The position numbers were made by a program, and so were the translations under genes. DNA of 64,000 nucleotides, taken from contig NZ_JAGSOJ010000002.1 of assembly GCF_023684385.1 (NCBI RefSeq), positions 1,054,001 through 1,118,000 of the forward strand, given 5' to 3'. Shown here in pieces: positions 18,932 to 29,084 of the stretch. The notes beneath the pieces are model-generated. The model did no database searches, was not told the origin of the DNA, and saw only the letters and a program-made list of their open reading frames with translations. This DNA is from Oceanirhabdus seepicola (GTDB taxonomy: Bacteria; Bacillota; Clostridia; Clostridiales; Clostridiaceae). Position 1 is the first letter of the stretch. Each line of letters starts with the position of its first letter.

Positions 18932-19624
18932 ATGGCAAGAGAGAATTACGTTCACCTAGTAGGAAGAATTATAGAAATTGAAGCAATTAACGATATTTCA
19001 GATATAATCACATTAGAAGTTGTTCGAAGAAATGGTAAAAGAGATTTCCCAAGAGTAGTGATTTATGAAAGCTTTAAAAAATGTAAAGATTGTTCAGTGA
19101 ATGATTTTGTCTTTATAAAAGGAATTATGGCAAGCAGAGGGAAAAGACAGATTATCGAATGTGACATTTGTGGAGAGACTAGAGTTATTGAAGGATTCGA
19201 AACGGTAGTTAACGCTATTGATTTAGTAAAACTTTCAGAAAATCTTGATTTCCAGGATTTAAAAGAGATATCAAATCAGGTTTTTATATTAGGTGTTGTA
19301 TGTAGAAAGGTGAAGTATAGAAAGTTAGCTAGTGGAGTATCAAACGCCCAGTATCAATTGGCAATTAACAGAAAGCTTCATGTATATGAAGAAAATGATA
19401 AGAAATCTGATTATGTTTTTATCACATCTTTAAGTAATCAGGCCGATGAAGATTTTAAGAGATTAGATGTGGGATCTCAATGTTTTATAAATGGTGGTAT
19501 ACAGAATAGAAAGATTGTGAGAGAAATTAGGTGTGATAATTGCAGTAGTATTATCAAATTAAGTGAACAAGCCACTGAAATTTGTACATATAACGTTGAA
19601 TATCTAAATAATTGTAAGTTCTAA
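18932..19624 (+). CDS. Tandem OB-fold-like protein with paired cysteines (SSB-like), unknown role
   Basis: 230 aa. Two similar halves each begin like a single-stranded DNA-binding protein (NYVHLVGRIIEIE near residue 6; NQVFILGVVCRKVKY near 118) and each ends in a CxxC knuckle (IECDICGETR and IRCDNCSSII), with CKDC in the first half. The layout suggests a duplicated OB fold, each half with its own cysteine pair that could bind zinc. GGGGA at 18920-18924 supports the ATG at 18932; the GTG just before it is too close. Nucleic-acid binding is inferred from the fold only. Neighbours give no clue. Confidence 0.55.
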   Translation: MARENYVHLVGRIIEIEAINDISDIITLEVVRRNGKRDFPRVVIYESFKKCKDCSVNDFVFIKGIMASRGKRQIIECDICGETRVIEGFETVVNAIDLVKLSENLDFQDLKEISNQVFILGVVCRKVKYRKLASGVSNAQYQLAINRKLHVYEENDKKSDYVFITSLSNQADEDFKRLDVGSQCFINGGIQNRKIVREIRCDNCSSIIKLSEQATEICTYNVEYLNNCKF

Positions 19625-19670
19625 TAAAAGAGTCCATCAAATTGACTTAATTTGATGGATTCTTTTATTT
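19625..19670 (+). terminator. Rho-independent terminator
   Basis: AAAAGAGTCCATCAAATT / AATTTGATGGATTCTTTT stem around GACTT, then TATTTTAT. Strong hairpin directly after the OB-fold-like gene. Confidence 0.85.
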
Positions 19671-19718
19671 TATAGATTTTTAAGTAAGATATAGTATAAA
19701 AAAAGGAAATGGAAAATA

Positions 19719-19748
19719 TTTACAAATTGTAATATTTTAAGGTATAAT
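19719..19748 (+). promoter_or_regulatory. Putative sigma-A promoter of the Wzz-like gene
   Basis: TTTACA at 19719-19724, an 18-base spacer, TATAAT at 19743-19748. The gene starts 33 bases later. Confidence 0.55.
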
Positions 19749-19780
19749 TAAATACTAGAAGAGAAAGTGAGGTATGGATT

Positions 19781-20476
19781 ATGGAAGAAGAAATGGAATT
19801 AAACTTAAAGGACCTTTGGGAGGTAATTCACAAGAGAAGAAAACTGATAATAGCAATCACTGCATTATGCGTTATTATAGCAGCAATAGTTACTATGTTT
19901 CTTATTAAGCCTAAATATGAAGGAAAGGTTTCTATAGTTATAGGTAAGGAAAATGCAAGATATTTCTATGAGGATAAATATACTAGTAGTGATGTTATGA
20001 TGTATCAAAAACTCGTTAAAACATATGTTGAAATAGCCACTTCAAAGAAGGTTGTTGAACAGGTGAATGAGGAATTTAAAGAATATGAGTATAAACAGTT
20101 AAAAGAAATGATACATGCAAATCCTAAAGTGGATACACAATTATTTACTATAACTGTACAAGCTTTATCACCTAAGGATGCGTCAGAAATTGCAAATAGC
20201 GTTACAGAAATATTTATTGAAGAATGTAAGTACATACTTCCAGCGGGGGAGCTTAACATACTGGATAAGGCTTTCATATCCTCAGAACCAATCTCTCCTA
20301 ATGTTAAGTTGAATATAGTTATCTCATTATTCTTAGGACTTATGGTGTCTATAGGAATATGTTTCTTACTTGAGTATATGGATACTAAGGTAAAGGATGA
20401 GGAGGAACTACATAATTTAATTGGGATACCTGTTCTAGCTAGTATACCCTTTGATGAAAGCTTAGTGGTTAAATAG
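19781..20476 (+). CDS. Wzz/CapA-type polysaccharide chain-length determinant (kinase-activating transmembrane protein)
   Basis: 231 aa with the standard topology: a short cytoplasmic start (LNLKDLWEVIHKRRKL), helix 1 (residues 25-43), a mostly extracytoplasmic domain opening with KPKYEGKVSIVIG, then a proline-containing segment and helix 2 (SPNVKLNIVISLFLGLMVSI), and a cytoplasmic tail (DEEELHNLIGIPVLASIP). In Gram-positives these proteins regulate chain length and activate a separate BY-kinase. No kinase gene lies beside it, so the partner must be elsewhere. GTGAGG precedes the ATG. Confidence 0.88.
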   Translation: MEEEMELNLKDLWEVIHKRRKLIIAITALCVIIAAIVTMFLIKPKYEGKVSIVIGKENARYFYEDKYTSSDVMMYQKLVKTYVEIATSKKVVEQVNEEFKEYEYKQLKEMIHANPKVDTQLFTITVQALSPKDASEIANSVTEIFIEECKYILPAGELNILDKAFISSEPISPNVKLNIVISLFLGLMVSIGICFLLEYMDTKVKDEEELHNLIGIPVLASIPFDESLVVK

Positions 20477-20519
20477 TGATTAGAAGGAAAAGAGATGTTA
20501 TTAAAATGGAGGCATGAAA

Positions 20520-21176
20520 GTGGAGGAGATTAGAAAACTAAGAGTAAAATTTATAGGTGTATGTATAATATTGGTAATATCGTTGATTATCAATTTATTT
20601 TTGACAACAGCGTATGCAAATAAGGATAAAAATCAGAAAACCCTTGCAAAGACTCTTAAAAAGATTGAAGGGGATTATGACAAATTAAATAATATGTCAC
20701 AAGAGGAAATCGAAAAGGTATGTGATTTGTACTATGAGAATAAGCTAAAAAGAATTTTATCAGAAGAAGATTTAGGTTTCCTTGCTCAAATGCAATGGGA
20801 ATACGAGTTATTGATAAATGAAGTACCTGTTACAAGTCCTATTGAATATGTAAAGGGAGACAACCTTAAGGTAACTTTGATTGAAAGAAGAAATGGAGAG
20901 GATGCACTTCCAAAGAGTATATCAGAGAATGGTAGAATAACAGGAACAGACGAGAATGATAAGCTTGAGGATTACATAAACGCTGAGTTTCACAATGAGT
21001 TTGATAAAGAGTTGATAGATGAAGGAAATGAGAAGAAAATAACTTTTAATTTCTCTAATATAAAAAAAGGTGATGTAATAACAATTCGATTGAATCCTGT
21101 TCTTATAGAGAGAATGATGCTCTATGAAAGAATTAATTTGAAGGATGATAAAATCGAACTAATTAAAAGTAAATAA
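20520..21176 (+). CDS. Exported or membrane-anchored protein of unknown function
   Basis: About 218 aa. GGAGG at 20508-20512 is one base from the ATG at 20514 but seven from the in-frame GTG at 20520, so the GTG is preferred. One hydrophobic segment (about residues 11-31, ending NLFLTTAYA) serves as signal peptide or anchor, followed by a charged, helix-rich region (TLAKTLKKIEGDYDKLNNM) and a beta-rich end (KKITFNFSNIKKGDVITIRL). No family is recognised. It follows the Wzz-like gene by 43 bases and precedes another exported protein. Confidence 0.6.
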   Translation: MEEIRKLRVKFIGVCIILVISLIINLFLTTAYANKDKNQKTLAKTLKKIEGDYDKLNNMSQEEIEKVCDLYYENKLKRILSEEDLGFLAQMQWEYELLINEVPVTSPIEYVKGDNLKVTLIERRNGEDALPKSISENGRITGTDENDKLEDYINAEFHNEFDKELIDEGNEKKITFNFSNIKKGDVITIRLNPVLIERMMLYERINLKDDKIELIKSK

Positions 21177-21249
21177 TTCATTAATGTGGTTATACTATTT
21201 TAAATTTTTAATAAAATAGATAATAAACAACTTGAAAGGAGTTGATGAG

Positions 21250-23388
21250 GTGAAACAAACAGAAGATTTTACATTAAGAAAAGCACTAATAATCACGATG
21301 GTATTCGTGTTTTTTTTAACTCTTATGCCTAGTATGGTATTTGCAGAGGGAAACACTAGTGATGAAGCAAAGTCTGAAAATCAGGAAGAAAAAGATTCAA
21401 CACAAGAAGAGGTAATAAAAACAGTAAAAGGAATTTACAACAGTATTGATAAAGAACTTAATGAAGAAGAGATCAATGAAGATTTATATTATGAATTAAC
21501 TGAAGAGGAGATAAAATATATTGAACAGATAATGCCTAAATCAGAATCAGATGCTGCCATTGAAGGAAAGGATGCAAAGAGTTTATCATCTTCAAAGAAC
21601 AGGAGCATAAGAGAGGCTTATTTTTTACCTAAGATAACTGCTTATAGAGAAAACTATACCATTCATATGATGTTTGCAGGGATTAGTATTGATGGAGAAA
21701 ATGTTCAAATATGGGGGAAAAATAACAATAACCACTTTCTTATAAAAGATTATGGGGATACACTTCCAGGTTGTTGTTTGATAAGAACCTTTGATTGGAA
21801 TATTACAGATATACCTAATGCAATCAATGAAAGTAATATTGTGAAAAGTTACGATCAAGATTTTGATAACATTGGTATATACATTAGAATTAAGAATGGT
21901 AAGTGTGATGGAACTGATTTAACATATTATGAAAATTTTTCCTTATTGGAGAAAGATGTGTTTAAAGGAGTTAATCTTATTACATCTTTTGATACCGATA
22001 ATTTAACATTTAATTTTGACAAAACCCTATTGAGTAGCGCTAATTATAATACTCAGTTTCCAGCAGTTGCAATACAAGATGAACCTTTTGAAATGAGGTT
22101 GATTAAAAATTCTGATGAATGGAATAAGCATTATAAAGTATTTATTAAAGGATGGAATGAAGGAAGGGAATATCAAGAAAAACTAGATAATTGCGTTAAC
22201 TTATATACGTGGATACCACCGCATGATGGGGTATTCAATATAGTTGTAGAGGATAATAAAAGTAAACCTGTTATTGTTAGAAAAGTTTTTGTAAGGAAAG
22301 AAGATAATAATAACGACGATTATCTATCAATTGATAATGTAGTTATAGATAAATCGGGTGAGAATGTTGAAATAAAGGTGGATACAGATAATTTCCATGA
22401 AGATAATTCAATAAATAATTCTCAATTAGCTGTAAAAGTTGGTGAAGAATCAGTTTGGAGCAAAACAATTAAAAACTATTCTGACTCAATTATGGATATT
22501 AATGATGATATTATAACAGTTAGTGAAACAAATAATAATTTTGAATTATCTAAAGGACAATATGTAATAGACGCTTTTGTTAAGAAAAGATTTTCCGTTG
22601 AGTATGAAGATGCTGTTAGAAGTCATTACTCTGATGAGAATTTTGAAGGGCTGTTTAATGTAACGGCTACAAATGCTAGTGAAGATGAGGTTGTTAACTC
22701 AAATGGGTTTGAATTAGGAGAAACTTATACTTTTAAAATATCTCCAGATAGTGAAAAATCACAAGGGGTAGATCTTAGTAATTTGGAATTTGCTTTCTTA
22801 ATTTGGGATGCTAGAGGTAAGCGAGTAATTGAGGAATATGATGAGGGTGATAGTAATAATATAGAAAAGTCTTTTACTTATACATTTAGAGATCCAGGAG
22901 AATATAAGGTATACCTAAGAGCACGTGTAAAGGATGATAGTACTCAAACACAATATAGACCTAATAATGATACTTGGAATCTTCCTAACTCTTATATGGA
23001 CGAGGTGTCTATGGAAGTTATTATTCCAATGGAAGAGACTGAAATGGAAATAAGCCACGTTGAGATTACTTCATTTAATAAAGGGTCTTGCACACTTTTC
23101 GATCAAGGCGAAAATCATGGTGGACGTAAAATTAACGCTCATAGCAAAAATATCATAAATATTTCTGCTGAATATGATGGTAATAATGATGATAGTAATA
23201 GACTTATGTATAAAGTCTATGCTATACATGATGGTATTTGGGAATGTCTAACTCAATATACTGTTAGTAACGAGATACCATTCTATCCCAGAAGTACTGG
23301 GGAATATAAATTATTGATTCTGGTTAAGGATAGTGTATCCGGTTCAGAACAGGATCGATTAGAATTAAATGTTATTGCAGAAAACTAA
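21250..23388 (+). CDS. Large secreted protein with repeated beta-sandwich (triple-tyrosine/Ig-like) modules
   Basis: About 712 aa from the GTG at 21250, chosen because AAAGGAG (21235-21241) is well spaced from it; a TTG at 21232 precedes that site. Signal peptide: KALIITMVFVFFLTLMPSMVFA. An acidic linker (residues about 35-110) follows. The remainder is beta-rich, with units ending in tyrosine-rich turns such as NLYTWIPPHDGVFNIVVED, FTYTFRDPGEYKVYLRARV and IPFYPRSTGEYKLLILVKDS, the pattern of clostridial triple-tyrosine or Ig-like surface modules. No anchor motif is seen. Adhesion or ligand binding is possible but unproven. Confidence 0.65.
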   Translation: MKQTEDFTLRKALIITMVFVFFLTLMPSMVFAEGNTSDEAKSENQEEKDSTQEEVIKTVKGIYNSIDKELNEEEINEDLYYELTEEEIKYIEQIMPKSESDAAIEGKDAKSLSSSKNRSIREAYFLPKITAYRENYTIHMMFAGISIDGENVQIWGKNNNNHFLIKDYGDTLPGCCLIRTFDWNITDIPNAINESNIVKSYDQDFDNIGIYIRIKNGKCDGTDLTYYENFSLLEKDVFKGVNLITSFDTDNLTFNFDKTLLSSANYNTQFPAVAIQDEPFEMRLIKNSDEWNKHYKVFIKGWNEGREYQEKLDNCVNLYTWIPPHDGVFNIVVEDNKSKPVIVRKVFVRKEDNNNDDYLSIDNVVIDKSGENVEIKVDTDNFHEDNSINNSQLAVKVGEESVWSKTIKNYSDSIMDINDDIITVSETNNNFELSKGQYVIDAFVKKRFSVEYEDAVRSHYSDENFEGLFNVTATNASEDEVVNSNGFELGETYTFKISPDSEKSQGVDLSNLEFAFLIWDARGKRVIEEYDEGDSNNIEKSFTYTFRDPGEYKVYLRARVKDDSTQTQYRPNNDTWNLPNSYMDEVSMEVIIPMEETEMEISHVEITSFNKGSCTLFDQGENHGGRKINAHSKNIINISAEYDGNNDDSNRLMYKVYAIHDGIWECLTQYTVSNEIPFYPRSTGEYKLLILVKDSVSGSEQDRLELNVIAEN

Positions 23389-23406
23389 ATATAAGATTTA
23401 ATTAGC

Positions 23407-23436
23407 AAAAGCGACAATAGTTAATGTCGCTTTTGT
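23407..23436 (+). terminator. Rho-independent terminator
   Basis: AAAAGCGACA / TGTCGCTTTT stem with an eight-base loop, then GTTG; a weak T-tract beyond the stem's own Ts. Confidence 0.7.
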
Positions 23437-23556
23437 TGTAGTTAATATTAATTAATAATAACTACTAATAATTTCAAAATTTAGATATTTACTAATATAC
23501 AAAATGGATATATAATTATAATTGTAATAAATATGTTAATGGAGGGTTTAAAAGGA

Positions 23557-25374
23557 ATGAGAACTAAAAAATGGACAAGTTTTTTTGTAGCTTTATTTAT
23601 GTTAGTGGCGTTTGTTGTGCCAACGAATGCATTTGCTGATACTAATGAGCCTGTGAAAATTGTAATTGGACATACTAATGATTTCCACGGTATGATGATC
23701 GCAAGCAAATATGATGGTATTGGTATTGATAGAATTGCTACTTTAGTGGACAACCTAAGAGCAGATAATCCAAACTTCTTATTATTAGATGCTGGTGATG
23801 CTATTCAAGGACCACCTATAGCAACATTATCAAAAGGTGAGAGTGTTATCAGAGCATACAACTTAATTAAGTATGATGCTATGGCAGCAGGAAATCATGA
23901 TTTTGATTTTGGAAAAGAGAGATTGTTGGAGCTAGTTGAATTAGCTGATTTCCCAATCCTTTCTGCAAACGTTAAAGATGAAAATGAAGATCTTTTACTT
24001 AAAGATTATATTATAAAAGAATATGAAGGGGTTAAAGTTGGTATCTTCGGATTAACTACTCCTGATACAGCATTCATGACACATCCTAAGAATGTTGAAG
24101 GATTAACTTTTGAGAATCAAGTTGATGTAGCTAAGAAAATGGTTAAAGAGCTTGAGTCTAAAGTAGACGTTATAATCGCTGTTGGACACATAGGTGTTGA
24201 AGGTGAAAATAACTCAATGGATTTATGTAAAGAAGTTGATGGAATTGATTTATTCGTCGATGGACACAGCCACACAGATATTCAAGAGCCTGTTAAGTAT
24301 GGAGATACTTTATTAGTTCAAACTGGTGAAAAAGGAAACAACTTTGGTGTTGTTGAATTAACAGTTGAAAACGGTAAAGTAACTGCTGAAGCAAAATTAA
24401 TTGGTAAAAAAGAAGCTAAAGAATTAGAACCAAAAGTTGAAATGACAGAATTAGTTGAAAAAATTGATGCAGAGAATAAAGAAATCTTATCAGTTGTTCT
24501 TGGTAAAACTGATGTGGACTTAGATGGTGAAAGAGGAGATGTTAGAACTGGTGAGACTAACCTTGGTAATCTTATCGCTGACGCTATGCTAGCGGCTACT
24601 AAAGCTGACGTTGCTTTCACAAATGGTGGAGGAATCAGAGCTTCAATCAAAGCTGGAGATATCACTAAAGGTGATGTTGTAACTGCATTCCCATTTGGTA
24701 ACACAGTAACAACTAAGAAAATCTTAGGAAAAGATATCATCGCTGCTCTTGAGCATGGTATTGATAGTTATCCACAAGCTAAGGGTGCATTCCCTCATGT
24801 TGCAGGTATGACTTACGTATTCAATCCAGCTGCTGAAGCAGGAAATAGAATCGTAGAAGTTATGGTTGGAGATACTAAAATGGATCCAGAAAAATACTAT
24901 ATCATGGCTACTAGTGATTTCTTAGGAATTGGTGGAGACGGTTATGAAATGTTTAAAACAGCAGAGAGAGTTGGAGAGTTCATGACTCAAGACGAAGCTC
25001 TTGTTGCATTTATCCAAGATGGTGGAAAAGCGGCAGCAGTTGAAGGTAGAATAGTATCTCTTGGTGCTTATGTAGTTAAGTATGGTGATACTTTAGGAAC
25101 AATCGCTGAAGCTTTAGAATTAGATTCATATGAAGAGTTAGTTGCAGTTAATGCTGGAATTAACCCTAACATGATCTTCCCAGGTGATGTTATAGTAGTT
25201 CCAACTACAGCTAAAAATGCTGACATGAACACTTATACAGTAGTTGAAGGTGATACATTAGGTAAAATCGCTGAAATGTTCGGAACTACTTATGAGAAGT
25301 TAGCTGAAGCTAATGAAATCGAAAAACCTTACATGATTTTTGTTGGAGATTCTATAGAAATTCCATATAACTAA
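23557..25374 (+). CDS. Secreted 5'-nucleotidase/UDP-sugar hydrolase family enzyme with two LysM repeats
   Basis: 606 aa. Signal peptide RTKKWTSFFVALFMLVAFVV to NAFA. The metallophosphatase domain has GHTNDFHG, DAGDAIQG, AAGNHDFDFG, VGHIGVEG and VDGHSHT, which supply the two-metal ligands. The 5'-nucleotidase C-terminal domain has TNLGNLIADAML, TNGGGIRAS and the stacking-loop region GIGGDGYEMF. Two LysM repeats (VVKYGDTLGTIAEALELD and TYTVVEGDTLGKIAEMFG) bind peptidoglycan, so the enzyme should stay in the wall and release phosphate or nucleosides outside the cell. The ATG at 23557 gives the best signal peptide; 23533 and 23539 are in-frame alternatives. Monocistronic. Confidence 0.9.
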   Translation: MRTKKWTSFFVALFMLVAFVVPTNAFADTNEPVKIVIGHTNDFHGMMIASKYDGIGIDRIATLVDNLRADNPNFLLLDAGDAIQGPPIATLSKGESVIRAYNLIKYDAMAAGNHDFDFGKERLLELVELADFPILSANVKDENEDLLLKDYIIKEYEGVKVGIFGLTTPDTAFMTHPKNVEGLTFENQVDVAKKMVKELESKVDVIIAVGHIGVEGENNSMDLCKEVDGIDLFVDGHSHTDIQEPVKYGDTLLVQTGEKGNNFGVVELTVENGKVTAEAKLIGKKEAKELEPKVEMTELVEKIDAENKEILSVVLGKTDVDLDGERGDVRTGETNLGNLIADAMLAATKADVAFTNGGGIRASIKAGDITKGDVVTAFPFGNTVTTKKILGKDIIAALEHGIDSYPQAKGAFPHVAGMTYVFNPAAEAGNRIVEVMVGDTKMDPEKYYIMATSDFLGIGGDGYEMFKTAERVGEFMTQDEALVAFIQDGGKAAAVEGRIVSLGAYVVKYGDTLGTIAEALELDSYEELVAVNAGINPNMIFPGDVIVVPTTAKNADMNTYTVVEGDTLGKIAEMFGTTYEKLAEANEIEKPYMIFVGDSIEIPYN

Positions 25375-25385
25375 ATAAGTTTTTC

Positions 25386-25419
25386 AACGCAGAAATTTAG
25401 GTTTCTGCGTTTTTTTTTG
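25386..25419 (+). terminator. Rho-independent terminator
   Basis: AACGCAGAAA / TTTCTGCGTT stem, loop TTTAGG, followed by a run of Ts. Confidence 0.9.
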
Positions 25420-25580
25420 TGTCAAATAACGTTGACTACTTATATAGGTTATAATAAACTTAAATATAGAGATTCTACCGCGAAATTTGATTTATTCTTG
25501 TTCCAAAATCTCAAGGTTTCAATGAGTTATGGACAAGTATAAAACAATTATTGAGCTGAGATATCTATTGTTAGAAAAAT

Positions 25581-25762
25581 GTATACGGTGCATGTAGCTT
25601 AAAATGGGAATGTGGTGAGAATCCACAACAGCCCCCGCTACTGTAAGTGAGGACAAATCTTGCAAATCCATTTGAACTTGAGTTATTCAGAGAAGGGCAA
25701 GAGGAGGAAGAATCATTAGTCAGGAGACCTGCCGTTACAAATACAAATCTTCGGAGGGAAGC
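25581..25762 (+). promoter_or_regulatory. Cobalamin (adenosylcobalamin) riboswitch upstream of cbiK
   Basis: It contains the conserved core in order: GGTGCATGTAGC, GGGAATGTGGTGAGAATCC, ACAGCCCCCGCTACTGTAA, and the B12 box AGTCAGGAGACCTGCC, ending CTTCGGAGGGAAG. The last element includes GGAGGG at 25753-25758, the ribosome site for cbiK (ATG 25767). No terminator hairpin lies between the aptamer and the gene, so ligand binding most likely blocks translation initiation directly. Confidence 0.95.
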
Positions 25763-25766
25763 AAAC

Positions 25767-26597
25767 ATGAAAAAAGCGATAGTAGTAGCAAGCTTTGGTA
25801 CAAGCTATGAGGAAACAAGAAAGTTAACTCTTGATGGAATCGAGGGTAAAATAAGAGAAGAATTTCAAGAGTATGAGGTTGTTAAGGCATACACTTCTCA
25901 TAAAATAATTAATAAAATTAAGAATAGAGATGGTATTACTGTACCAACTCCAGCAGAAGCAGTAAAAGATTTAAAAGATAAAGGGTTTGAGGAAGTATAT
26001 GTACAACCTATCCATGTGATACCAGGGGAAGAGTATGATTATATAAAAATATCAATAATGCATACTTTCTATGCTGATTTTAAAGTTATAAAAGTTGGTA
26101 GACCACTTCTTTATTTCAAGGGAGAGGAAGAAGATACTCCTGATGATTACACTATGGTATTTAATGCTATTGAGGATACATTTAAAGATAAGGAATGTGT
26201 AATAATGATGGGACATGGTACAATGCACCCTTCAACAACAGCATATTCTTGTTTAGAGAGTGTAATTCATGATAATGGATATGAAAATGTATATATGGCT
26301 ACAGTGGAAGGGTACCCTACTTTAGATAGAGTAATCAAGAGAATTAAAAGAAAAGGAATTAAGAATGTTACACTTATGCCATTTATGGTTGTAGCAGGGG
26401 ACCATGCACAAAATGATATGGCTTCAGATGAGGAGGATTCATGGAAAACAATCCTTACAGAAGAAGGTTTCAATGTGGATATATACATGCATGGACTTGG
26501 TGAGAATGAGAAAATAAGAGATATTTATATTGATAGAATAAAAGATGCAATAAGTGGTGAGTTTGATAGTTTAGGAAAGACAAAGAAGAGAGGATAG
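25767..26597 (+). CDS. cbiK: Sirohydrochlorin cobaltochelatase
   Basis: Inserts Co2+ into sirohydrochlorin, the first committed step of anaerobic cobalamin synthesis. 276 aa. [16 protein letters not shown] is the family N-terminus, [15 protein letters not shown] holds one metal-binding His, and [14 protein letters not shown] holds the second. The frame stays open back through the riboswitch to 25647, but GGAGGG and family length place the start at 25767. First gene of a four-gene unit with cbiP, cbiB and cobD. No signal peptide, so this is the cytoplasmic form. Confidence 0.95.
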   Translation: MKKAIVVASFGTSYEETRKLTLDGIEGKIREEFQEYEVVKAYTSHKIINKIKNRDGITVPTPAEAVKDLKDKGFEEVYVQPIHVIPGEEYDYIKISIMHTFYADFKVIKVGRPLLYFKGEEEDTPDDYTMVFNAIEDTFKDKECVIMMGHGTMHPSTTAYSCLESVIHDNGYENVYMATVEGYPTLDRVIKRIKRKGIKNVTLMPFMVVAGDHAQNDMASDEEDSWKTILTEEGFNVDIYMHGLGENEKIRDIYIDRIKDAISGEFDSLGKTKKRG

Positions 26598-26607
26598 GGG
26601 TGTTATT

Positions 26608-28089
26608 ATGGCTAAGATAATGGTTCAAGGGACAGCATCATCAGTAGGAAAATCTATTCTTGTTGCAGCTCTTTGTAGAATTTTTAAGCAGGATGGATAT
26701 AAGGTTGTTCCTTATAAGTCACAGAATATGTCATTGAACTCTTATATAACTCTTGATGGAAAAGAGATGGGAAGAGCTCAGGTACTTCAAGCCTATGCAG
26801 CTGGTATGGAGCCACAGGTTTTTATGAATCCTATTCTATTAAAACCTACGAGCGATAGAAAATGTCAGATAATTGTTAATGGTAAGGTATGGGGAAATTC
26901 TACAGCTATGGAATATCACAATATGAAGCTTGAGTTTAAAGATATGCTCAAAGATGAATTTGAGAAGCTTGAGGAAGAGTTTGATATTGTTGTTATGGAG
27001 GGAGCAGGAAGCCCTGCTGAGATTAATTTAAGAGATAGAGATATAGTAAATATGGGAATGGCTGAGCTTGTTGATGCGCCTGTTGTTCTTGTTGGTGATA
27101 TAGATAAAGGTGGAGTGTTTGCATCCCTTGCAGGAACTATGTTGCTACTTAAGGATGATGAGAAAAAGAGAGTTAAAGGAACTATTATAAATAAGTTCAG
27201 AGGAGATGTGGAGATACTTAAGCCAGGACTTACTATGCTTGAGGATGTTATTCATATTCCAACACTTGGAGTTGTACCTTACTTTAGGCTAATGCTTGAG
27301 GATGAGGACGGAGCTATTGAATTTAACAAGAAGAAGAAAGGTGATATAGATATCGCTGTAATAAAGCTTCCTCACATTTCAAACTTTACTGATCTTGATG
27401 CTTTAACAATTGAAGAAGATGTATCAGTAAGATTTGTTACTAGAAAAGAAGAATTCGGAAATCCAGATATGGTAATAATCCCTGGAAGTAAGAATACTCT
27501 TGAGGATTTAGTATTTGTGAGGGAAAGTGGTCTTGAGGAGCTTATTAAAGAGCACTCTGCTGAAAAAATGACTATTGGTATATGTGGTGGATTCCAGATT
27601 CTTGGGGAAAAGTTAAAGGATCCTTATGAAACAGAATCTACTGTTGGTGAAGTTCATGGACTAGGTATACTTGATATTGAAACTGTATTTGAAAAAGATA
27701 AGACTATGACAAGAGTAAAGGCAACATGCAGTGAATGTAGTGGAGAAGTATATGGTTATGAGATTCATATGGGACAATGTCAATATGGAGAAAGAAGTAA
27801 GTCTATCTTTGAAATTTACAGTGAAAATGGCAAGGAAGTTAAAGTTAAGGATGGAGCAATAAACGATAAAGGGAATGTAATTGGTACATACATTCATGGT
27901 ATTTTTGATAGTGTGAATTTTAGAGAGTATATACTAAATGGCTTAAGAAAAGAAAAAGGATTAGAAGAACGTAAGAGTAGAGAATATGAAAGTATAAGAG
28001 AAGAAGAACTTGATAAACTTGCTGATCTAGTTAGAAATGCTTTAGATATGGATGAAATATATAAGATTGTAGGAGTTAAGAAAAACTAA
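26608..28089 (+). CDS. cbiP: Cobyric acid synthase (glutamine-hydrolysing)
   Basis: Amidates four side-chain carboxylates of adenosylcobyrinic acid a,c-diamide using glutamine and ATP. 493 aa. The N-terminal P-loop-like ATPase domain begins [11 protein letters not shown] with [13 protein letters not shown]. The class I amidotransferase domain carries the nucleophile Cys in [11 protein letters not shown] and the His in GTYIHGIFD. Ten bases after cbiK; its stop overlaps the cbiB start (TAATG), indicating coupled translation. Confidence 0.96.
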   Translation: MAKIMVQGTASSVGKSILVAALCRIFKQDGYKVVPYKSQNMSLNSYITLDGKEMGRAQVLQAYAAGMEPQVFMNPILLKPTSDRKCQIIVNGKVWGNSTAMEYHNMKLEFKDMLKDEFEKLEEEFDIVVMEGAGSPAEINLRDRDIVNMGMAELVDAPVVLVGDIDKGGVFASLAGTMLLLKDDEKKRVKGTIINKFRGDVEILKPGLTMLEDVIHIPTLGVVPYFRLMLEDEDGAIEFNKKKKGDIDIAVIKLPHISNFTDLDALTIEEDVSVRFVTRKEEFGNPDMVIIPGSKNTLEDLVFVRESGLEELIKEHSAEKMTIGICGGFQILGEKLKDPYETESTVGEVHGLGILDIETVFEKDKTMTRVKATCSECSGEVYGYEIHMGQCQYGERSKSIFEIYSENGKEVKVKDGAINDKGNVIGTYIHGIFDSVNFREYILNGLRKEKGLEERKSREYESIREEELDKLADLVRNALDMDEIYKIVGVKKN

Positions 28090-29042
28090 TGTGGTATGTA
28101 ATAGATGTTGTTATAGCTGTGATAATTGATTGGATAGTAGGTGACCCTTATGGGTTTCCACATCCTATCATATATATAGGACGACTTATTAGAAAACTAG
28201 ATAAGATATTCAGAAAGCTTGCTAAAAATGATAAACAGCTTAAAATGTATGGTGGTGTGATTGTAATAGTAGTTGCACTAGTAACTTATTTAGTTCCATT
28301 TCTCCTACTATTCATCACAAGAAAGATTGGGGTATTACATCATGGATTGAATATTTTCATTCTGTGGACTACATTAGCCTGCAAATGTCTTAATGTTGAG
28401 GGAATGAAAGTTTATGATGCCCTTATGAAAGATGATATTGAGGATGCTAGGCTAAAGCTTTCATACATAGTAGGACGTGAGACTTCACAGTTGAGTGCAG
28501 AAGAGATAATAAGAGCGGATGTTGAGACTGTGGCTGAGAACACTGCAGATGGTGTTATAGCCCCATTATTTTACGCCATGATAGGCGGAGCGCCACTTGC
28601 TATGCTATATAAAGGTATAAATACAATGGACTCAACACTAGGGTATCTAACTGAGAAATATAAGCATATAGGTTTCTTCCCAGCAAAGGTTGATGATGTG
28701 TTTAATATTATACCTGCAAGATTGTCAGGATTCCTTATGGCATTATCGGCTCCAGTTGTAGGTGGTAATATGGTTAATGGATTAAAGATAATGATTAGAG
28801 ATAGAAAAAATCATAAAAGTCCAAACTGTGCATATCCTGAAGGAGCTACAGCAGGAGTTCTTGGAATTCAATTAGGGGGAACCAATACCTATTTTGGAGA
28901 GAAGATATATAAGCCAACTATTGGAGATAAGGTAAAAACTTTAAGTCTTGAGCATATTAAAGATACTGTGAAGCTTATGTATGGTAGTGAGATATGGCTT
29001 TTAGCAATTTACTTGTTAATAATCGTTATCGTATATAAATAA
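28089..29042 (+). CDS. cbiB: Adenosylcobinamide-phosphate synthase
   Basis: Membrane enzyme that joins the aminopropanol phosphate arm to adenosylcobyric acid. 317 aa with five or so hydrophobic segments. Typical CbiB stretches are DWIVGDPYGFPHPI near the N-terminus, SYIVGRETSQL, ETVAENTADGVIAPLFY, and DDVFNIIPARL. The start overlaps the cbiP stop by one base. It works with the decarboxylase encoded next, which supplies the amino alcohol phosphate. Confidence 0.95.
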   Translation: MWYVIDVVIAVIIDWIVGDPYGFPHPIIYIGRLIRKLDKIFRKLAKNDKQLKMYGGVIVIVVALVTYLVPFLLLFITRKIGVLHHGLNIFILWTTLACKCLNVEGMKVYDALMKDDIEDARLKLSYIVGRETSQLSAEEIIRADVETVAENTADGVIAPLFYAMIGGAPLAMLYKGINTMDSTLGYLTEKYKHIGFFPAKVDDVFNIIPARLSGFLMALSAPVVGGNMVNGLKIMIRDRKNHKSPNCAYPEGATAGVLGIQLGGTNTYFGEKIYKPTIGDKVKTLSLEHIKDTVKLMYGSEIWLLAIYLLIIVIVYK

Positions 29043-29084
29043 GGATGATAAGCCTAAAAGAGAATGAAAGAGGTCGGTGATTTT

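Noticed and set aside
25647..25766. Upstream extension of the cbiK frame through the riboswitch (adds 40 residues).
   Set aside because: The open frame is within the conserved aptamer. GGAGGG at 25753 and CbiK family length place the start at 25767.
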